Origin: Burkholderiales bacterium
GTDB taxonomy: Bacteria > Pseudomonadota > Gammaproteobacteria > Burkholderiales > Burkholderiaceae_C
Reading direction: 5' to 3'
DNA: 64,000 bases
NCBI GenBank assembly: GCA_947474755.1
Contig: CANJJE010000002.1
Location: 186,001 to 250,000 of the forward strand
Below, one piece after another: positions 61,290-64,000 of this stretch; within the stretch, counting starts at the first letter, position 1; every line of letters starts with the position of its first letter. The notes under the pieces are model-generated. The model searched no databases. It saw only the letters and a program-made list of their open reading frames with translations, and was not told the DNA's origin. Both the position numbers and the translations under genes were made by a program.

Positions 61290-62237
61290 ATGAAAACCTG
61301 GCACAACTGGCTTCTGGCCATCACAGCAGCGACAACCCTTTCAGCCTGTGGCGGCGGCCACGACGACCCCCCACCCCCTGGCAACATTGTTCAAGTCGCG
61401 CAGGCGAACGGCTTCACCGCGCTGGCCGCCGCAGCCGACAAGGCAGGACTGATCCCGACCCTGAGTAACAGCGCAGCCAGCCTGACGGTGTTTGCGCCGA
61501 CTGACGCGGCCTTCAATACGCTGGCGACAAGGCTCGGCTTCGCCAATGCCACAGCGCTCGTCAACGCGCTCCCCGCGACCGCACTCGCCAGCATCCTCAC
61601 ATACCACGTGCTGCCTGCGCGCAAGACGGCCGCCCAACTCACCTCGGATGGTGCGACGCAGCCCACGGCCTACAGCTTTGGAGGCTCGCCTGCGACGCTG
61701 GCGTTGAACACCAGTTCGGGCGTTGTCATCACCGATGGGGTGCTGACCACTGCCAACGTGAGCTCGGCCGATGTGCCGGCCAGCAATGGCATCGTTCATG
61801 TCGTCGACAAGGTGCTGATCCCACCGGGGGTGCTCAACATCGTGCAGACCGCCCAGGTCAATCCGATCTTCAGCAAACTTGTCGATGCCGTGGTGAAGGC
61901 CAATCTGCAGGCCACCCTCAGCGGTGCGGGCCCGTTCACCGTGTTTGCGCCAACGGATACTGCATTCACGGCCATCGCGTCGACGGTCGCAGGCCTGACC
62001 ACGCCGCAGCTCGCAAAGGTGCTGACGTACCACGTTCTGCCCAGCCAGGTGCTCGCTGCCAGCATCCCGTTCGGCACGCCGATCCTCACCGTGGCCGGCC
62101 AGAACATCACCATCAATGCAAGCCCGCTGACGATCACCGACACCACCGCCACGCCCGCGCCGATCGTGGCGACCAATGTGCGCGCGAGCAACGGAGTGAT
62201 CCACGTCATCAGCAAGGTCCTGATTCCCGTGCTCTGA
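61290..62237 (+). CDS. Fasciclin (FAS1) domain lipoprotein, two domains
   Basis: A 315-residue protein with a lipoprotein signal (LLAITAATTLSAC, Cys about 20) followed by GGGHDDPPPPGN. Two FAS1 repeats are visible, each with the H1 motif LTVFAPTDAAFNTL / FTVFAPTDTAFTAI and the H2 region ILTYHVLPARKT / VLTYHVLPSQVL. Each ends NGIVHVVDKVLIPP / NGVIHVISKVLIPVL. It probably mediates adhesion or binds at the outer membrane. ATG 61290 has GGAGG 6 bases upstream. A strong hairpin follows. Confidence 0.94.
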   Translation: MKTWHNWLLAITAATTLSACGGGHDDPPPPGNIVQVAQANGFTALAAAADKAGLIPTLSNSAASLTVFAPTDAAFNTLATRLGFANATALVNALPATALASILTYHVLPARKTAAQLTSDGATQPTAYSFGGSPATLALNTSSGVVITDGVLTTANVSSADVPASNGIVHVVDKVLIPPGVLNIVQTAQVNPIFSKLVDAVVKANLQATLSGAGPFTVFAPTDTAFTAIASTVAGLTTPQLAKVLTYHVLPSQVLAASIPFGTPILTVAGQNITINASPLTITDTTATPAPIVATNVRASNGVIHVISKVLIPVL

Positions 62238-62251
62238 CATGAGCCGGGTTG

Positions 62252-62277
62252 GGCAGCGGGCTTTTCGGCCCGCTGCC
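62252..62277 (+). terminator. Hairpin after the fasciclin gene
   Basis: GGCAGCGGGC and GCCCGCTGCC form a perfect 10-base stem with a 6-base loop, 15 bases after the stop codon. No T-run follows, so it may be a weak or factor-assisted terminator. Confidence 0.6.
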
Positions 62278-62333
62278 TCGCAGGCCCTCGGGTCGCAGGC
62301 GGTGTGCGCTGCCGCTCACATCCACCGAGGTGT

Positions 62334-63131
62334 GTGAACATCAGGCAAAACCTTCATCGCACCACATTGCCCAGCGCCAAGGCTCACGCCGTCTCCCTGT
62401 TGCGTGCCGCCCGTCTGGCGCGAAGCGCCAAGCCCTTTCTCGCCCGAGGAGGCTTCAAGCGCGAGCGGTGTGCGGGTTGCCGGCTGTTGCCCAGTCACTG
62501 CATGTGTGCCCTGCGCCCGAGCGTGCCCACGCGCTCGGGGGTGTGCCTGCTGATGGCCGACATCGAGCCGCTCAAGCCCAGCAACACGGGCTGGTTGATT
62601 GCGGATGTGGTGGCGGACACCTTTGCCTTTGGCTGGGCGCGCACCGAGACCGATCCCGCCCTGCTTCGGCTGCTGAGCGACCCGCTGTGGCAGCCGTATG
62701 TGGTGTTTCCGGGAGACTATGCGGCGCCGCATCGCGTGGTGCACGGCGTCCAGCGGCCTGGCACCAGCGACGGGGAGGCAGGCAAGCGCCCGCTGTTCAT
62801 CCTGCTCGACGCTACCTGGGCCGAGGCTCGCAAGATGTTCCGCAAGAGCCCCTACCTGGACCACCTCCCGGTGCTCAGCCTGCAGCCAGACCAGGTCTCG
62901 CAGTACAGGCTGAGGCGCTCTCGCCGCAACGACCACTTCTGCACCAGCGAGGTCGCGGCCCTGTGCCTGAACCTGGCCGGCGAACACCGGGCCGAGCAGG
63001 TCCTGGAGGCCTATCTCGACGTGTTCACCCACCACTACCTGCAAGCCAGAAACCAGCTGCCCGTCGCCTGGGACGACCCGGCCCACCAGCGCTTGCGTGA
63101 ACTGGCCGCGATGCCCTCGCCGGCAAACTGA
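62334..63131 (+). CDS. DTW-domain tRNA uridine aminocarboxypropyltransferase
   Basis: A protein of about 265 residues of the DTW (TapT/TuaA) family, which puts the acp group on tRNA uridine 47 or 20 using SAM. The zinc-binding N-terminus is RERCAGCRLLPSHCMC; the signature region is FILLDATWAEARKMFRKSPYL, a DATW form of DxTW, and YRLRRSRRNDHFCTSEVAAL follows. No ATG is available; GTG 62334 is given and GTG 62304 is possible. It is separated from the fasciclin gene by a hairpin. Confidence 0.88.
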   Translation: MNIRQNLHRTTLPSAKAHAVSLLRAARLARSAKPFLARGGFKRERCAGCRLLPSHCMCALRPSVPTRSGVCLLMADIEPLKPSNTGWLIADVVADTFAFGWARTETDPALLRLLSDPLWQPYVVFPGDYAAPHRVVHGVQRPGTSDGEAGKRPLFILLDATWAEARKMFRKSPYLDHLPVLSLQPDQVSQYRLRRSRRNDHFCTSEVAALCLNLAGEHRAEQVLEAYLDVFTHHYLQARNQLPVAWDDPAHQRLRELAAMPSPAN

Positions 63132-63191
63132 TGGCGTTGAGGCGCGCGTGGTAACTTTGTGGCCACGACCGAACGAGACTGCCTTCGCGCC

Positions 63192-63635
63192 ATGCCCCTG
63201 AGCCAACCTGTATGCGTGATCCGAGGTGCCGCGATGCTGCTGGCGGTGTCGCTGGCCACAGGGGTTTGCGCCCAGGGTGTGAAAGCGGAAGTCATGAACC
63301 CGGACGGCATCGCTGCACAGATCGCACACGGCGGAACCGCACGCGTCATCGTGCTACTGAACCTGCCGTTCGTGCCCGAGGGCACGCTGAGCCCTGCCGC
63401 TGCAGCACAGCAGCGCGCAGCCATTGCCGCTGCGCAGGAGGCGTTCGTCAGCGAGGTGCTCGAGGGCTCCTCCAGCCGGGTGCTCAATCGCTTTGCGTGG
63501 ACGCCCTCCGTCGTGCTCGAGATCGACGCGCCGACGCTCGAGCGAATCAGGCGATCGAAGCGTGTGAAGGCGGTCGAGCCCGATCAGCTGATGCAGCCCA
63601 TGGCGCCTGCGGCACAGCCCGTATCGCCGCAGTAG
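63192..63635 (+). CDS. Stand-alone secreted I9-like inhibitor (subtilisin propeptide fold)
   Basis: A 147-residue protein with a signal peptide (VIRGAAMLLAVSLATGVCAQ). The mature part resembles the inhibitor I9 fold of subtilase propeptides: a strand TARVIVLLNLPF, helix AAIAAAQEAFVSEVLEG, strand LNRFAWTPSVVLEIDAPTLERI, and the closing VKAVEPDQL. No protease gene is attached or adjacent within the window, so it would act as a free inhibitor or chaperone. The family call is by eye. A second ATG (63234) would shorten the signal. Confidence 0.7.
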   Translation: MPLSQPVCVIRGAAMLLAVSLATGVCAQGVKAEVMNPDGIAAQIAHGGTARVIVLLNLPFVPEGTLSPAAAAQQRAAIAAAQEAFVSEVLEGSSSRVLNRFAWTPSVVLEIDAPTLERIRRSKRVKAVEPDQLMQPMAPAAQPVSPQ

Positions 63636-63680
63636 CAACCCGGCGGCGTCCGCTGCCAGGCGTTGACATGTGCCCCGCAG

Positions 63681-64000
63681 TCATTCGAGCCGAATGGCGC
63701 GAATGTCGAGTGCGAAGCGACCGGCCTGGCGGCCAGCGATCATCAGTCCCACCTGGCGGATGCAGTCGCTGCTCAATGGGGGTGCATGAGGCACCAGGCG
63801 CCCGCGCAGGCTGGCGCTGAACGCCGCCACGGGCAGTCGGATGACCCCCCAATCGTGTGCGGGCGGGCTGAACTCGGCCTGGTAGCTCGTCGCGTCGAAA
63901 GCATCGACGATGAAGAGGCACAGCTTGTAGAGCTTGCCATCGCCGCGGGCTTCGATCGCGCACTCTGTTGCCCCAGGCACACCCCGCAGGCCCGGACCAC
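63681..64000 (-). CDS. CIA30-family (complex I intermediate-associated protein 30) protein, N-terminus cut
   Basis: The minus-strand frame is open to the window edge at 64000 and stops at 63681, giving the last 105 or so residues. The sequence IEARGDGKLYKLCLFIVDAFDA, AHDWGVIRLPVAAFSASLRGR and SDCIRQVGLMIAGRQAGRFAL matches the end of the CIA30/NDUFAF1-like galactose-binding fold. In bacteria such proteins are mostly uncharacterised. Convergent with the I9-like gene. Confidence 0.85.
   Translation of the reverse strand, partial: GPGLRGVPGATECAIEARGDGKLYKLCLFIVDAFDATSYQAEFSPPAHDWGVIRLPVAAFSASLRGRLVPHAPPLSSDCIRQVGLMIAGRQAGRFALDIRAIRLE

Overview
The window is GC-rich chromosomal DNA from a betaproteobacterium, most likely Burkholderiales of the Rubrivivax/Leptothrix/Methylibium kind. 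This is inferred from gene content and protein style, not from a database search. It holds the replication-origin neighbourhood: rpmH-rnpA-yidD-yidC-mnmE run one way and dnaA-dnaN-gyrB the other. DnaA boxes and a CTA-repeat (DnaA-trio-like) element lie between dnaA and dnaN.

Bases 1-10,060, minus strand: a guanidine assimilation locus. One unit encodes an ABC permease, its ATPase, two urea-carboxylase-associated proteins (carboxyguanidine deiminase), a biotin-dependent urea/guanidine carboxylase and allophanate hydrolase. A second unit encodes the periplasmic binding protein and runs off the window edge. Each unit is preceded by its own guanidine-I (ykkC) riboswitch, and each riboswitch by a near-perfect sigma-54 -24/-12 element. 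This suggests layered control by nitrogen limitation and guanidine.

Bases 10,400-31,000: mostly housekeeping. A lone receiver protein, an SDR, fpr, a glutaryl-CoA dehydrogenase, eptA, rpe-gph, a dienelactone hydrolase, thiC with a TPP riboswitch, leuS-lptE-holA, the overlapping thiL-pgpA-pncC-ghrA operon, and maeB. Two closely related copies of a small four-cysteine protein of unknown function lie about 7.7 kb apart (10,998 and 18,715).

Bases 31,000-43,300: a secreted barnase-like ribonuclease with its barstar inhibitor, rsmA-surA-lptD, amgK with a fatty-acid hydroxylase-family gene, and the mnmE-yidC-yidD-rnpA-rpmH cluster.

Bases 48,977-60,945: an accessory island directly after gyrB. It is a type I restriction-modification system whose hsdR, hsdS and hsdM are separated by other genes. 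These are an MNT nucleotidyltransferase with a broken HEPN-like partner, a coiled-coil membrane protein fused translationally to hsdS, a GIY-YIG gene with an internal amber codon, a predicted RNase-H-fold protein, and a Schlafen-AlbA_2/ATPase protein overlapping hsdM. A YgjP-like metallopeptidase gene follows. This is the least conventional part of the window.

Bases 61,000-64,000: a two-domain fasciclin lipoprotein, a DTW tRNA-modification protein, a stand-alone secreted I9-like inhibitor, and the C-terminal part of a CIA30-family protein.
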